Shown: positions 1 to 6,096 of the stretch, one piece after another
How positions within the stretch are numbered: position 1 is the first letter of the stretch
How the letters are laid out: every line of letters begins with the position of its first letter
DNA from: Natronohydrobacter sp.
GTDB lineage: Bacteria > Pseudomonadota > Alphaproteobacteria > Rhodobacterales > Rhodobacteraceae
Assembly: GCA_007123015.1 (NCBI GenBank)
Contig: SKSL01000171.1
Coordinates: forward strand, 1 to 10,076
Direction of reading: 5' to 3'
Length of the DNA: 10,076 nt
Program-made: the position numbers and the translations under genes
Notes under the pieces: generated by a model
What the model was told of the DNA's origin: nothing
The model's input: the letters and a program-made list of their open reading frames with translations, nothing else
The model's database searches: none

Positions 1-239
1 GGGTAGAGATGCGGGATACCGGGCGAAGTGACAAGGCAAGTGACTTGTGACCAGTCCACGCGCCCAAGATCGGTCAGGGCAATCCCTGCGCTCTCGGCCC
101 GCGCACGCGCTTCAGGCGATTCGTCCCAGGCCAGTGGCATGGCCCCGCCCGCGACCAGCGCGGCACAAGTCGCCAGCCCCGAGCGGCCCAGCCCAAGGAC
201 CGCTACCTGCTGCCCGTCATGGCCTTGAACTGCAATCAT
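1..239 (-). CDS. murD: UDP-N-acetylmuramoylalanine--D-glutamate ligase, N-terminal part (cut by window edge)
   Basis: MurD is the cytoplasmic Mur ligase that adds D-glutamate to UDP-MurNAc-L-Ala in peptidoglycan synthesis. Only the first 79 codons are here; the frame stays open to the window edge. The translation starts MIAVQGHDGQQVAVLGLGRS, with the glycine-rich nucleotide-sugar binding loop VLGLGRSGLA at residues 14-23 and the family motif TSPGIP at residues 71-76, just where MurD N-terminal domains carry them. The ATG at 239-237 is preceded by a modest AGCAGGGA ribosome site. The gene is divergent from the permease to its right, so its transcript probably starts between 240 and 361. In related bacteria murD sits in the mur/fts division cluster, which would lie beyond the left edge (inference). 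The identity rests on the N-terminal domain only, but the match to the family is close. Confidence 0.88.
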   Translation of the reverse strand, partial: MIAVQGHDGQQVAVLGLGRSGLATCAALVAGGAMPLAWDESPEARARAESAGIALTDLGRVDWSQVTCLVTSPGIPHLY

Positions 240-278
240 CGCGCGTATCCCTGCTGGTGTGACACTGTCGTTCTGCGC

Positions 279-298
279 CACATGTTGCACATGTGCAA
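279..298. promoter_or_regulatory. Palindromic candidate operator between murD and the GntP permease
   Basis: Two overlapping perfect inverted repeats lie in the divergent promoter region. CACATGT-TGC-ACATGTG spans 279-295, and the 14-base palindrome TTGCACATGTGCAA spans 285-298. The site lies about 65-80 bases upstream of the permease start codon, a usual place for an operator or activator site. The TTGCA-N4-TGCAA layout resembles LacI-type or Crp/Fnr-type sites but is not a consensus match to either. Binding by the neighbouring LacI-family regulator is inference. Confidence 0.45.
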
Positions 299-361
299 GA
301 CCGCTTGCATGGACTTCGCCACCGCGCTAGCTTTGCTGCAGCGCAGCAACAGAGGTGTGCC

Positions 362-1738
362 ATGCTGGAGATCCTTGTCATTCTGATAGCGCTCGCGGCC
401 TTGATTGGACTCGCGTATCGCGGGGTCAGCCTGCTTCTTCTGACGCCCGCACTGGCCATACTGGCCGTGCTGATCTCGGAAGGTGGCCCGCTATTGGCCA
501 GCTACACGCAGATCTTCATGTCCGCGACGGGTGATTTCATCATCCAGTTCTTCCCGCTCTTCCTGCTTGGCGCAGTGTTCGGCAAATTGATGGAGGCCTC
601 GGGCAGCGCGCTTGCTCTTGCGCAAGGCATCATTCGCGGCCTTGGGCCCAGTCGCGCGATCCTTGCCGTGATCCTGTCCTGCGCCGCGATGACCTATGGC
701 GGTGTGTCGCTTTTTGTCGTGGCTTTCGCAGTCTGGCCCATCGCCGCCGCCCTGTTCCGCGATGCCGAATTGCCGAAACTGCTGATCCCGGCAACCATCG
801 CGCTTGGCGCGTTTACCTTCACCATGACGGCCCTGCCCGGTACGCCCGCGATCCAGAACGCGATCCCCATGCCCTATTTCGGCACCACGCCTTTCGCCGC
901 CCCCGGCCTAGGGGTGATCACGGGTCTGGTGATGTTCAGCCTTGGCTGGCTCTGGCTGGAATGGCGCGCGCGCCAGATCGGGCCGGGTTACGGGGCCGAG
1001 CCGGATGTCATCGAAGATGACAGCCGCCCCTTGCCTTCGCTGCTTGTCGCCGCCGCCCCCCTGGTGCTGGTGCTGGGTCTGAACGTGAGTTTCACCTTCC
1101 TGATCATTCCGCAACTGGACACCAGCTATCTGGCCGAAACCCTGTATGGCGAAACCGATATAAGCGCACTGCGCGGCTTATGGTCCACAATCGCTGCTCT
1201 TACCTTTGCCTCGCTGGCACTGGTGGCGCTGAACTGGACACGCCTGACAGACAGGCTGAGCGACACATTGGATAAAGGCGCGAAAGATTCGCTGCTGCCG
1301 ATTTTCAACACCGCCTCTCTGGTGGGGTTCGGGGCCGTCATCGCGTCGCTCTCGGCCTTCACTCTGATCCGCGACTGGGTGGTGGTCGCAGGCGGCGACA
1401 ACCCTCTGATTTCGCTGGCCATCGGGACCGGGCTTCTGGCCGGGATGACCGGCTCGGCCTCGGGCGGCATGTCCATCGCGCTTGCCACCTTGGGCGAGAC
1501 CTATCTTGAACTCGGACAGGCTGCTGGCATTGCGCCCGACTTGATGCACCGCGTCACAGCCGTCGCCACAGGGGGGCTGGATGCGCTGCCGCATAATGGT
1601 GCCGTGATCACACTGCTGACCATCTGCGGGCTGACCCATCGCGACTCCTATCGCGACATCGCCATGGTCGCAGTGGTGATCCCGCTGGTGGGGCTGGTTG
1701 TTCTGATCACGCTGGGCACGCTCTTCGGCAGTTTCTAA
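362..1738 (+). CDS. GntP-family permease (gluconate/organic-acid type)
   Basis: This is a 458-residue inner-membrane secondary transporter of the GntP family, members of which take up gluconate or related hydroxy acids with protons. The protein is almost wholly hydrophobic with many predicted membrane helices. It carries family-type segments such as TYGGVSLFVVAFAVWPIA (residues 111-128) and ALGAFTFTMTALPGTPAIQN (147-166), plus a glycine/serine-rich GSASGGMSIAL segment near 1448-1482. The ATG at 362 is chosen because AGAGGT lies just upstream and the next residues begin a membrane helix. A start at 293 would add 23 polar residues and lies inside the candidate operator. The length of about 450 residues is normal for the family. 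The substrate cannot be told from sequence: no gluconate kinase or dehydrogenase is adjacent. The LacI-type regulator gene converges on it, with a 4-base overlap at the stop codons. Confidence 0.85.
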   Translation: MLEILVILIALAALIGLAYRGVSLLLLTPALAILAVLISEGGPLLASYTQIFMSATGDFIIQFFPLFLLGAVFGKLMEASGSALALAQGIIRGLGPSRAILAVILSCAAMTYGGVSLFVVAFAVWPIAAALFRDAELPKLLIPATIALGAFTFTMTALPGTPAIQNAIPMPYFGTTPFAAPGLGVITGLVMFSLGWLWLEWRARQIGPGYGAEPDVIEDDSRPLPSLLVAAAPLVLVLGLNVSFTFLIIPQLDTSYLAETLYGETDISALRGLWSTIAALTFASLALVALNWTRLTDRLSDTLDKGAKDSLLPIFNTASLVGFGAVIASLSAFTLIRDWVVVAGGDNPLISLAIGTGLLAGMTGSASGGMSIALATLGETYLELGQAAGIAPDLMHRVTAVATGGLDALPHNGAVITLLTICGLTHRDSYRDIAMVAVVIPLVGLVVLITLGTLFGSF

Positions 1739-2766
1739 CCCCGGATGGTGTCGCCCTTCTCGACGCGGGGCTGCAGCTCGATCCGCTTGCCGCCAATCAC
1801 CCCGTCATCGGTTTTGCCTGCCACAATTTCAGCCGCACGCAAGCCGATCTCATGCCGGCACGCATCGGTGGTGGCCAGTCGCAGCCGCAACCCGTCGAGC
1901 AATTCCAGACCATTGAACCCGGCCAGCCCGATCTGCCCCGGAACATCCAGCCCTTCGTCCAGACAGTAGAGCAAGCCCCCTGCCCCAATCATGTCATTGG
2001 AATAATAAAGAAAATCCAGATCCGGCGCACGGCTTAGTATCGCCGCGGTCATCTCGCGCCCCTTGGCCAGCGAAGAGCCGCCCGCGTAATGCTCGGTCGC
2101 GGCCAAATCCAGCCCCGCCGCAGTCAGAGCCTCGGTGAACCCTTCAAGGCGTTTGCGCGCGCGGTGATCATCGGGCATTTTCGAGCCCAGAAACCCGATC
2201 CGCCGGTAGCCTGCGGCCATGATCGCCTCGGCCATCTCGCGCCCGGCACGCCTGTGCGAAATCCCCACCATCGAGTCGATCGGGTCGCCATCGATATCCA
2301 TGATCTCGACCACTGGAATGCCGGCATTGGCAAGCATCGCTGTCGCAGCTTCCGTATGTTCCAGACCGGCCACGATCATACCTGTAGGTCGCCAGGACAG
2401 CATTTCATAAATCACATTCTCTTCTTGCGCGGCCTTGTACTCTGTTGCCCCGAAAACCGGCTGCAGGCCCGAATCTTCCAACGCCGACGAAATCCCGCCC
2501 AGCACTTCCGGAAAAACCATGTTCGAGAGCGACGGGATCACCACACCCACCAGATTGACCCGCTGGCTGGCCAAGGCACCTGCGATCTTGTTGGGGACAT
2601 AACCAAGGGCCTTGGCCGCGCTCAGAACCTTGTCGCGGGTTGCAGGCGACACATCCGCGCGATTACGCAAAACACGGCTTACAGTCATTTCACTGACGCC
2701 ACTGGCCTCGGATACATCGCGCAATGTCAAGGGGCGTTGGGCTTCGGGGGGCAAATAGGGCGGCAC
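1735..2766 (-). CDS. LacI/GalR-family transcriptional regulator (GntR-like)
   Basis: This is a 343-residue DNA-binding repressor of the LacI/GalR family, probably sensing a sugar or sugar acid. The helix-turn-helix is at residues 13-36 (LTLRDVSEASGVSEMTVSRV), followed by the hinge helix region VPNKIAGALASQ (57-68) and a periplasmic-binding-protein-like effector domain from about residue 71. The length is typical. The start is a GTG at 2766-2764, supported by an AGGA ribosome site 8 bases upstream; no ATG is available before the HTH. The gene converges on the GntP-type permease and overlaps it by 4 bases at the stop codons. This suggests it is the local regulator of that transporter; the effector domain looks most like those of gluconate regulators, which is a family-level impression. 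An imperfect LacI-type palindrome in its own promoter suggests autoregulation. Confidence 0.88.
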   Translation of the reverse strand: MPPYLPPEAQRPLTLRDVSEASGVSEMTVSRVLRNRADVSPATRDKVLSAAKALGYVPNKIAGALASQRVNLVGVVIPSLSNMVFPEVLGGISSALEDSGLQPVFGATEYKAAQEENVIYEMLSWRPTGMIVAGLEHTEAATAMLANAGIPVVEIMDIDGDPIDSMVGISHRRAGREMAEAIMAAGYRRIGFLGSKMPDDHRARKRLEGFTEALTAAGLDLAATEHYAGGSSLAKGREMTAAILSRAPDLDFLYYSNDMIGAGGLLYCLDEGLDVPGQIGLAGFNGLELLDGLRLRLATTDACRHEIGLRAAEIVAGKTDDGVIGGKRIELQPRVEKGDTIRG

Positions 2767-2798
2767 TGGTCAAGTCCTGTCCAAACACGAGGGATTTC

Positions 2799-2813
2799 AT
2801 GTTAGCGCCACAT
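2799..2813. promoter_or_regulatory. Candidate LacI-type operator in the regulator's promoter
   Basis: Read leftward this is ATGTGGCGCTAACAT. The half GCGCTAACAT matches the half-site of the symmetric ATGTTAGCGCTAACAT type of operator bound by LacI-family proteins, while the other half is one base short and degenerate. It lies 33 bases upstream of the regulator's GTG start, where it could serve autoregulation. The 9-base word GCGCCACAT (2805-2813, + strand) also occurs at 275-283 in front of the permease. Function is inferred from position and resemblance only. Confidence 0.4.
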
Positions 2814-2897
2814 AATACCTTGGCCAAGACCAGAAATCATCGAGATGCGGCAAAGGGATGACAGCACCGGGAAAACCCGCTACAGCCGGATGCATGT

Positions 2898-2974
2898 GGC
2901 CCCGTGGCTCAACTGGATAGAGCAGCCCCCTCCTAAGGGGCAGGTTGCAGGTTCGAATCCTGCCGGGGTCACCA
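2898..2974 (+). tRNA. tRNA-Arg (anticodon CCU), CCA encoded
   Basis: The 77-base sequence folds into a full cloverleaf. The acceptor stem is GGCCCCG (2898-2904) with CGGGGTC (2964-2970), including one G-U pair. The D stem is GCTC/GAGC (2907-2910, 2920-2923), and the anticodon stem is GCCCC/GGGGC (2925-2929, 2937-2941). The loop CTCCTAA puts the anticodon CCT at 2932-2934, reading the rare arginine codon AGG. The T arm is GCAGG-TTCGAAT-CCTGC (2947-2963), followed by discriminator A and an encoded CCA (2972-2974). The 3' end lies 32 bases before the downstream membrane protein gene, with no terminator visible between. The 3' part of such tRNA genes is a common phage attachment site, but no integrase is nearby. 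Confidence 0.96.
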
Positions 2975-3006
2975 TCGGGTCGACATGTTGAGAGGCGAGA
3001 CAGAGC

Positions 3007-3435
3007 GTGATTTCCCTGATCGGGCTGTTTCTCGCCGCGCTCATTGCTGCAACGCTGTTGCCGGGTCAATCCGAAGCGGTCCTGCTCGGGCTAGTATTTT
3101 TGGGACAGCACCCCGTCTGGCTGCTGGTCAGCGTGGCAAGTGTCGGCAATGTGCTGGGATCACTGATCAACTGGATCATGGGGCGATTTATGATGCGCTT
3201 TTCCGCCCATCCGCGCTTTCCCTTCACGCCCATACAGATTGCGCAGGCGGAAGGCAGCTATCGCCGCTGGGGCTGGGTCAGCCTGTTCGGAAGCTGGCTG
3301 CCGGTGATTGGCGACCCGCTGACACTTGTGGCAGGCATCCTGCATGAACCGCTCTGGCGGTTCATGCTTGTGGTGAGTGCGGCCAAGACTGGGCGTTACA
3401 TCATTCTGGTGATGCTTGCACAAGCCGCGCTATAG
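3007..3435 (+). CDS. YqaA-type small DedA/SNARE-associated-like inner-membrane protein
   Basis: This is a 142-residue membrane protein resembling the YqaA family, a short branch of the DedA/VTT proteins; the E. coli YqaA protein is about the same length. The molecular function of this branch is not established, though DedA relatives are linked to lipid transport and membrane homeostasis. Visible parts are an N-terminal hydrophobic helix (1-20), a PGQSEAVLLG segment (19-28), membrane helices near 38-57 and 118-138, and the conserved GSWLPVIGDPLTLVAG segment (95-110) that is typical of the domain. The start is GTG at 3007; GAGAGG lies about 11 bases upstream, and no in-frame ATG precedes it. 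It sits 32 bases after the tRNA-Arg and may share its transcript. Its stop is 5 bases from the end of converging ppk2. Confidence 0.8.
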   Translation: MISLIGLFLAALIAATLLPGQSEAVLLGLVFLGQHPVWLLVSVASVGNVLGSLINWIMGRFMMRFSAHPRFPFTPIQIAQAEGSYRRWGWVSLFGSWLPVIGDPLTLVAGILHEPLWRFMLVVSAAKTGRYIILVMLAQAAL

Positions 3436-3440
3436 AATTG

Positions 3441-4511
3441 CTATGCGGTCCCGCTGCCCCCCATGACATGCGACAGTTCCGCCCCTGACAACACGACATG
3501 GCGCGCGCGGCCCACGATCAACGGATCGGGCGCACGGGCGATCTCGGGGTCCTTGTCGGGATAATCCACCGTGGACAGGAAATGCTTCATGCATTCCAGC
3601 CGCGCGCGCTTCTTGTCCTTGGATTTCACCACAGTCCAAGGCGCGTCGGCAGTGTCCGTATAGAAGAACATCGCCTCCTTGGCTTCGGTATATTCGTCCC
3701 ATTTGCCAAGCGAGGCCTTGTCGATGGGCGAGAGCTTCCAGCGCTTGAGCGGGTCGGTCTCGCGCGAGGCAAAGCGGCGGCGCTGTTCCTCGGGCGTGAC
3801 CGAGAACCAGTATTTGTGAAACCGGATGCCCGAGCGCACCAGCATGCGCTCGAATTCCGGAGCCTGGCGCATGAATTCCAGATAATCCGACGGTGTGCAA
3901 AAGCCCATCACGCGCTCGACACCCGCTCGGTTGTACCACGAGCGGTCATAGAACACCATTTCGCCTGCTGTTGGCAGATGCTCGACATAGCGCTGGAAAT
4001 ACCATTGACCGAGTTCTTTCTCGGATGGCTTGTTCAGCGCAACAACACGGGCAAAACGCGGGTTCAGATGCTCGTTGAAGCGCTTGATCGTGCCACCCTT
4101 GCCAGCGGCGTCGCGCCCCTCGAACAGGAACACAAAGCGCTCGCCCGTCTCGATCGCCCATTTCTGGACTTTCAGAAGCTCGGCCTGCAACCGCGCCTTT
4201 TCCTTTTCATAGGGGGCCCGCGCCAGCTTGTAGCGATAAGGGTAGCGGTCCGATTCGAAATATTTCCGGATCTCCTCAGTGCTCAGCTTCGAGGCATCGG
4301 GCTTCCACACATGCCCCTTGGGCGCAGGCTTCAACCTGACTGCCTTCTCGGCTTCCGTCGCGCTTTCCGTCGTGCTTTCCGTCGCGCTTTCCGTCTGGGC
4401 CAATGCTGCCGGTGCCGCGTCCCGCGCCTGATCCGCCGACTGCTTCTCAATCGATTTTGCGTCTTCCAAGACGGGTTCGGCCTTCAGAGGGGTGACAACA
4501 GCATCAGTCAT
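3441..4511 (-). CDS. ppk2: Polyphosphate kinase 2 (PPK2 family)
   Basis: PPK2 enzymes transfer phosphate between polyphosphate and nucleotides (typically polyP plus GDP or ADP giving GTP or ATP) in the cytoplasm. The 356-residue product has the PPK2 core: the Walker A-like loop GRDAAGKGG at 132-140, the Walker B/lid segment VFYDRSWYNRAGVE at 186-199, and family segments HVWKPD (67-72), FHKYWFSVTPEEQRRRF (231-247) and RWKLSPID (257-264). This one-domain architecture fits class I PPK2. It is longer than the usual ~300 residues because residues 1-60 form a low-complexity extension rich in Ala, Glu, Ser and Thr, partly encoded by a 12-bp tandem repeat. The ATG at 4511 has an AGGAG site 8 bases upstream. 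The 132-base upstream region holds FNR-like and PHO-like motifs, suggesting oxygen and phosphate control (inference). Nucleotide preference cannot be told from sequence. Confidence 0.93.
   Translation of the reverse strand: MTDAVVTPLKAEPVLEDAKSIEKQSADQARDAAPAALAQTESATESTTESATEAEKAVRLKPAPKGHVWKPDASKLSTEEIRKYFESDRYPYRYKLARAPYEKEKARLQAELLKVQKWAIETGERFVFLFEGRDAAGKGGTIKRFNEHLNPRFARVVALNKPSEKELGQWYFQRYVEHLPTAGEMVFYDRSWYNRAGVERVMGFCTPSDYLEFMRQAPEFERMLVRSGIRFHKYWFSVTPEEQRRRFASRETDPLKRWKLSPIDKASLGKWDEYTEAKEAMFFYTDTADAPWTVVKSKDKKRARLECMKHFLSTVDYPDKDPEIARAPDPLIVGRARHVVLSGAELSHVMGGSGTA
4351..4398. repeat. 12-bp tandem repeat, four copies, inside ppk2
   Basis: Four consecutive units of CTTTCCGTCGCG type occur. 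The first differs at its first base (G), the second has T for C near its end, and the last diverges at its final three bases. On the coding strand they give the Ser/Thr/Glu-rich stretch TESATESTTESATE, around residues 40-53 of the kinase. The unit is a multiple of three, so copy-number change would keep the reading frame. Confidence 0.9.
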
Positions 4512-4532
4512 TCGCGCAGCTCCTATGCATGA

Positions 4533-4547
4533 TCAGGGTTGCCCTGA
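4533..4547 (-). promoter_or_regulatory. Inverted repeat in the ppk2 leader
   Basis: TCAGGG-TTG-CCCTGA is a perfect 6-bp inverted repeat with a 3-base loop. It lies 22-36 bases upstream of the ppk2 ATG and just outside its AGGAG ribosome site (about 4519-4523). It could be a DNA-binding half-site pair or a small leader hairpin. There is no U-run after it, so a terminator is unlikely. Confidence 0.4.
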
Positions 4548-4573
4548 CCTGAACCATTGACAAAAACCTGTCT

Positions 4574-4587
4574 TTGACACTGATCAA
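4574..4587. promoter_or_regulatory. FNR/FnrL-type binding site upstream of ppk2
   Basis: TTGAC-ACTG-ATCAA matches the FNR consensus TTGAT-N4-ATCAA at 9 of 10 fixed positions and fits the TTGAY-N4-RTCAA form known for Rhodobacter FnrL. Its centre (4580.5) is 69 bases upstream of the ppk2 ATG; a typical activating site at -41.5 would put the transcript start near 4539. I see no good -10 box at the matching place, so whether it activates or represses is open. Confidence 0.55.
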
Positions 4588-4609
4588 TTTAATGCCAAAA
4601 TAATGCTCA

Positions 4610-4627
4610 CTGACATGAAACTGTCAC
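4610..4627 (+). promoter_or_regulatory. PHO-box-like direct repeat (PhoB site) upstream of ppk2
   Basis: CTGACAT-GAAA-CTGTCAC is two 7-base repeats with 11-base periodicity, each 6 of 7 to the alphaproteobacterial PhoB unit CTGTCAT. It ends 16 bases before the stop codon of the ydcZ-like gene and lies about 100 bases upstream of ppk2. The repeat orientation is rightward, opposite to ppk2 transcription, which weakens the call. On the leftward strand the same bases offer a poor -35 (TTGTGA, 4629-4624) with CATTAT 18 bases further on. Confidence 0.45.
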
Positions 4628-4643
4628 AATTGTTGCGCGCAGG

Positions 4644-5099
4644 TTACGACGGCGGGCGCTGTGCCAGCACAATCCCGACCCCCATCAGCACGATGCCCAG
4701 CCCCCGCGCCAGATCGAACGGACGCGCGCGCGCCCCGAAAAGCGCGAAATGATCGATCACACTGATGGCCAGAATCTGGCCCAAGAGCACGAACATCACT
4801 GCATTGCCGACCCCGAAACGCGGAGCGACCCATGAAATCGACAGAAGATAGAAAGCGATCAAAACCCCCGCGTGGAACAGATGCTTTGGCTGCGCCGGGA
4901 TCAGCATGAAACTGCCGCCCTGCCCGGACAGCGCCGCCACCAGAATCGCGACCAGCCCCGCGATCACGAACATCACCGCCCCTGCTGCAGCGGGCGAGCC
5001 GATTCGCATGCCGAGCTGGGCATTGAGCGCGGCCAGAACAGGTACGCCCATTCCGGCGGCCAGCATGAGCAGCGCATATTTCAGAGTCTCTGATGTCAT
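4644..5099 (-). CDS. YdcZ/DUF606-type DMT-superfamily membrane protein
   Basis: This is a 151-residue, five-helix membrane protein of the small YdcZ (DUF606) branch of the drug/metabolite transporter superfamily. Members act as half-size exporters or come in pairs; the substrate is unknown. Predicted membrane segments are near 7-27, 38-57, 74-92, 98-117 and 129-146. Helix 1 holds the family-type AAGMGVPVLAALNAQLG, and the later segment NAVMFVLLGQILAISVIDHFALFG matches the domain's conserved QxxxSxxIDHFGxxG-like signature. The ATG at 5099 is chosen because AAGGA lies 8 bases upstream and because a start at 5204 would add 35 polar residues and overlap the divergent gene. No second ydcZ copy is adjacent. 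It reads toward ppk2, 132 bases away, with no obvious terminator between. Confidence 0.8.
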   Translation of the reverse strand: MTSETLKYALLMLAAGMGVPVLAALNAQLGMRIGSPAAAGAVMFVIAGLVAILVAALSGQGGSFMLIPAQPKHLFHAGVLIAFYLLSISWVAPRFGVGNAVMFVLLGQILAISVIDHFALFGARARPFDLARGLGIVLMGVGIVLAQRPPS

Positions 5100-5193
5100 C
5101 GGAGATGTCCTTGCAAGATGCACCACTGTGCCAAGACCCGCGCGCTGTGACCAGCCCTTGCACGCGCCCGGTCCGTGACCGATAGTGATACTC

Positions 5194-6060
5194 ATGACAG
5201 GCACGCTTCTTTCCCTCGGACATGGCTACAGTGCACAGGCGCTGGAGCAGCGGCTCTTGCCGCAGGGCTGGACCATCATCGGCACGACGCGCAGCCCCGA
5301 AAAGGCAGCTGCGATGCAGGCGCGCGGGGTCACACCGCTGATCTGGCCGGGATCGGAACTGCCCCTTGCGCAGACCACCCATCTGCTGACCTCTGTCGCC
5401 CCAGGTGCCCATGCGCATGGTTCGGGCGACCCGGTTCTGGCCGCCCATGGCGCAGCGCTTGCGGAGGCGCGGCACCTGAAATGGGTGGGGTATCTCTCGA
5501 CTGTGGGCGTCTATGGCGACCAGCAAGGCGGCTGGGTCGATGAGAACACACCCCCCAATGCCCGGAGCGCCCGCGCGCAAGCTCGCATCACGGCCGAACG
5601 CGCTTGGCAGGACATATGCGCGCGCGCAGGGCTGCGCCTGCATATCTTCCGGCTGGCAGGTATCTATGGTCCCGGACGTGGCCCGTTCGAGAAACTGCGC
5701 ACCGGGCGCGCGCAAATGGTGATCAAACCAGGGCAGTATTTTTCGCGCATCCATTACGACGATATCGGGCAGGCACTGGATCTCGCGATCCACTCGGACC
5801 AGCCTTCGCGCATCTGGAACCTGTGCGACGACGCCCCGGCCCCGCCGCAAGATGTGCTGCGCCACGCGGCCATGCTTCTGGGCATCGACCCGCCCCCCGA
5901 TGTGCCGTTCGAGCAGGCCGATCTGTCGCCCATGGCACGCAGCTTCTATGCCGATAGCAAACGTGTGCGCAATGACCGGATCAAACGCGATCTGGGGCTG
6001 GAGATGCACTACCCGGACTATCAGACCGGCCTTGCGGCGATCCTGCGCCACGAAGGGTGA
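5194..6060 (+). CDS. Atypical SDR, NAD(P)-binding epimerase/dehydratase-like (YeeZ-type)
   Basis: The 288-residue protein has a Rossmann fold of the extended/atypical short-chain dehydrogenase type. The N terminus TLLSLGHGYSAQAL (4-17) holds the nucleotide-binding glycines, followed by GTTRS (30-34), then LSTVGVYGD (101-109), WVDENTPP (114-121) and RLAGIYGPGRGP (153-164). The usual YxxxK catalytic pair is not visible after the VYG motif, as in other YeeZ-like atypical SDRs, so it may bind cofactor without classical SDR chemistry. The substrate is unknown. The start is ATG 5194; a GTG at 5185 is an alternative that adds three residues. No clear ribosome site precedes either. It is divergent from the ydcZ-like gene and 36 bases ahead of truA, probably in one transcript with it. 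Confidence 0.82.
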   Translation: MTGTLLSLGHGYSAQALEQRLLPQGWTIIGTTRSPEKAAAMQARGVTPLIWPGSELPLAQTTHLLTSVAPGAHAHGSGDPVLAAHGAALAEARHLKWVGYLSTVGVYGDQQGGWVDENTPPNARSARAQARITAERAWQDICARAGLRLHIFRLAGIYGPGRGPFEKLRTGRAQMVIKPGQYFSRIHYDDIGQALDLAIHSDQPSRIWNLCDDAPAPPQDVLRHAAMLLGIDPPPDVPFEQADLSPMARSFYADSKRVRNDRIKRDLGLEMHYPDYQTGLAAILRHEG

Positions 6061-6075
6061 TTGCCAAGCCCCCGC

Positions 6076-6095
6076 GCGCGCGTTACCTCGCGCGC
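6076..6095 (+). promoter_or_regulatory. GC hairpin touching the truA start codon
   Basis: GCGCGCG (6076-6082), loop TTACCT, CGCGCGC (6089-6095) is a perfect 7-bp all-GC stem ending one base before the truA ATG at 6097. It occupies the place where a ribosome site should be; no Shine-Dalgarno sequence is visible. It could limit translation initiation or make truA depend on ribosomes arriving from the upstream gene. Confidence 0.5.
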
Positions 6096-6096
6096 A

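Noticed and set aside
2955..2974. tRNA-Arg 3' end as a phage or island attachment site
   Set aside because: No integrase gene and no second copy of the tRNA 3' end is visible in the window.
2797..3069. Leftward 90-residue reading frame with GRIRTCNLPLRRGLLYPVEPRG-like text
   Set aside because: It is the antisense translation of the tRNA-Arg gene, a well-known spurious ORF type, and it also overlaps the start of the YqaA-type gene.
3498..4532. Rightward 344-codon frame opposite ppk2
   Set aside because: It is antisense to the well-supported PPK2 kinase, and its composition follows from the PPK2 codons.
4590..4602. Sigma-54-like TGGCA...TTGA pattern on the leftward strand upstream of ppk2
   Set aside because: The essential GC at the -12 element is missing.
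4589..4603. CtrA-like site TTAA-N7-ATAA upstream of ppk2
   Set aside because: One half-site is degenerate and the surrounding region is AT-rich, so a chance match is likely.
4624..6051. Leftward 475-codon frame covering the ydcZ-like gene and the opposite strand of the SDR gene
   Set aside because: It runs across two real genes in a different frame or strand, has Cys/Arg/His-rich shadow composition, and shows no recognisable domain.
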